DNA of 64,000 nt, taken from NCBI RefSeq assembly GCF_001999945.1, contig NZ_CP019650.1, positions 2,728,001 to 2,792,000 on the forward strand, written 5' to 3'. The position numbers and the translations under genes are program-made. The stretch is from Microbulbifer agarilyticus (GTDB lineage Bacteria > Pseudomonadota > Gammaproteobacteria > Pseudomonadales > Cellvibrionaceae). Positions 63,417 to 64,000 of this stretch are shown here, piece by piece. Under the pieces are notes generated by a model. The model was not told the DNA's origin, did no database searches, and saw only the letters and a list, made by a program, of their open reading frames with translations. Position 1 is the first letter of the stretch; each line of letters starts with the position of its first letter.

Positions 63417-64000
63417 CTAATGGGTACCGATACTGCCAAATGGCAGGGGCACCAATAACGGCCCCGGCGCGACTTCCGGCAGGGTAAATTCCGGCGGATA
63501 CTGGACATCCACCAGATAGAGTCCATGGGGCGGCGCAGTGACGCTGGCGGCGGTACGATCGCGCGCATCCAGCACCTGCTGCACCCATTCCGGCGAACGA
63601 TCGCCACGCCCTACCGCCATCAAAACCCCGGCGATGTTGCGCACCATGTGGTGCAAAAACGCGGTGGCACTCACTTCCAGCACTATCAGCTGCCCTACCC
63701 GGCCAATATCCAGGCGGGTAAGCCGCCGTACTGGCGAGCGCGCCTGACACTGCGCGGCGCGGAAGCTGCTGAAGTCGTGCTCGCCAATCAGGTAGCGAGC
63801 CCCCTCGCGCATGGCCTCCAGGTCCAGCGTGCGCTCGGTCCAGGTCACTTCGCTGGCAGCCTGCGCCGAACGCGTAGGCGCGCTGTGGATCAAATAGCGA
63901 TAGCTGCGACTGCGGGCGGAAAAGCGGGCGTGGAATTGTGCGGGCACTTCCTGGGCCCAGTGCACGCGCACATCAAACGGCATCTGCGTATTGACCCCCT
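63417..64000 (-). CDS. truA: tRNA pseudouridine synthase A, 5' end outside window
   Basis: The last 194 or so residues of TruA. The frame continues through the window edge with GVNTQMPFDVRVHWAQEVP, which is an internal TruA sequence, so the start and the catalytic Asp lie beyond position 64000. Visible blocks: FHARFSARSRSYRYLI, ARYLIGEHDFSSFRAAQCQA, FLHHMVRNIAGVLMAVGRG and APPHGLYLVDVQYP. It modifies U38-U40 in tRNA anticodon arms. truA-trpF adjacency is the pseudomonad arrangement. Confidence 0.93.
   Translation of the reverse strand, partial: GVNTQMPFDVRVHWAQEVPAQFHARFSARSRSYRYLIHSAPTRSAQAASEVTWTERTLDLEAMREGARYLIGEHDFSSFRAAQCQARSPVRRLTRLDIGRVGQLIVLEVSATAFLHHMVRNIAGVLMAVGRGDRSPEWVQQVLDARDRTAASVTAPPHGLYLVDVQYPPEFTLPEVAPGPLLVPLPFGSIGTH

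Overview
The window looks like chromosome of a marine or salt-tolerant, polymer-degrading gammaproteobacterium, most like Microbulbifer and its Cellvibrionales relatives. This is inferred from the gene order accD-folC-dedD-cvpA-purF next to truA-trpF-trpB-trpA, the secreted alpha-amylase with a starch-binding module, the PA0069-type and arsC-wrbA-DUF2069 clusters, and overall GC-rich coding. I ran no search, so the genus is a guess. I see no rRNA, tRNA, CRISPR array, insertion sequence or prophage.

1-13.7 kb is a lipid-catabolism locus in two divergent arms. The plus-strand arm has a truncated histidine-phosphatase-like gene, an ACAD10/11-type acyl-CoA dehydrogenase, an overlapping APH-type kinase and an HSL-type hydrolase. 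The minus-strand arm reads thiolase, FadB-like fusion, acyl-CoA dehydrogenase, SDR, alpha-methylacyl-CoA racemase, enoyl-CoA hydratase and nitronate monooxygenase, with a divergent AraC regulator at its head. Together they look able to degrade methyl-branched and possibly 4-hydroxy fatty acids.

13.8-19.6 kb holds a small membrane peptide, a CPA1 antiporter, an FMN/Fe-S glutamate-synthase-like enzyme, a radical SAM plus GIY-YIG pair behind a clear LexA (SOS) box, and a secreted esterase. 19.6-23.06 kb is a more A+T-rich patch of small orphan genes. It contains a 144-bp imperfect palindrome that looks like an integron attC site between a small membrane protein gene and a methyltransferase gene. 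23-27.4 kb has housekeeping-like small genes (SDR, DUF3301, DUF1653, saccharopine-dehydrogenase-like, PAP2, glycosyltransferase).

27.4-34 kb is an envelope and regulation block on the minus strand: polysaccharide deacetylase, PepSY-PhoP-PhoQ-like system, His-rich glycine-zipper protein, an ECF sigma factor operon ending in DUF3106, and a protein made of 11-residue charged repeats. 34-41.9 kb has a cystine-type symporter, TlpA lipoprotein, BrkB, arsC-wrbA-DUF2069, sppA and a second glycine-zipper protein. 42.2-44.1 kb is the amylase.

44.1-48.2 kb is a glucosylglycerate (compatible solute) operon with a phosphatase, a GT81 synthase and a GH13_18 phosphorylase. Upstream is a near-consensus NtrC site and a sigma-54-like promoter, suggesting nitrogen control. 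48.2-53.6 kb has an MFS transporter and the MoxR-DUF58-TgpA trio. 53.7-64 kb is core biosynthesis: metZ, purF, cvpA, dedD, folC, accD, trpA, trpB, trpF and the truncated truA.

A recurring oddity is short tandem repeats of 9-16 bp sitting at or near stop codons and gene junctions (near positions 401, 13675, 15271, 27343, 31697, 32249, 33991, 49534 and 60499).
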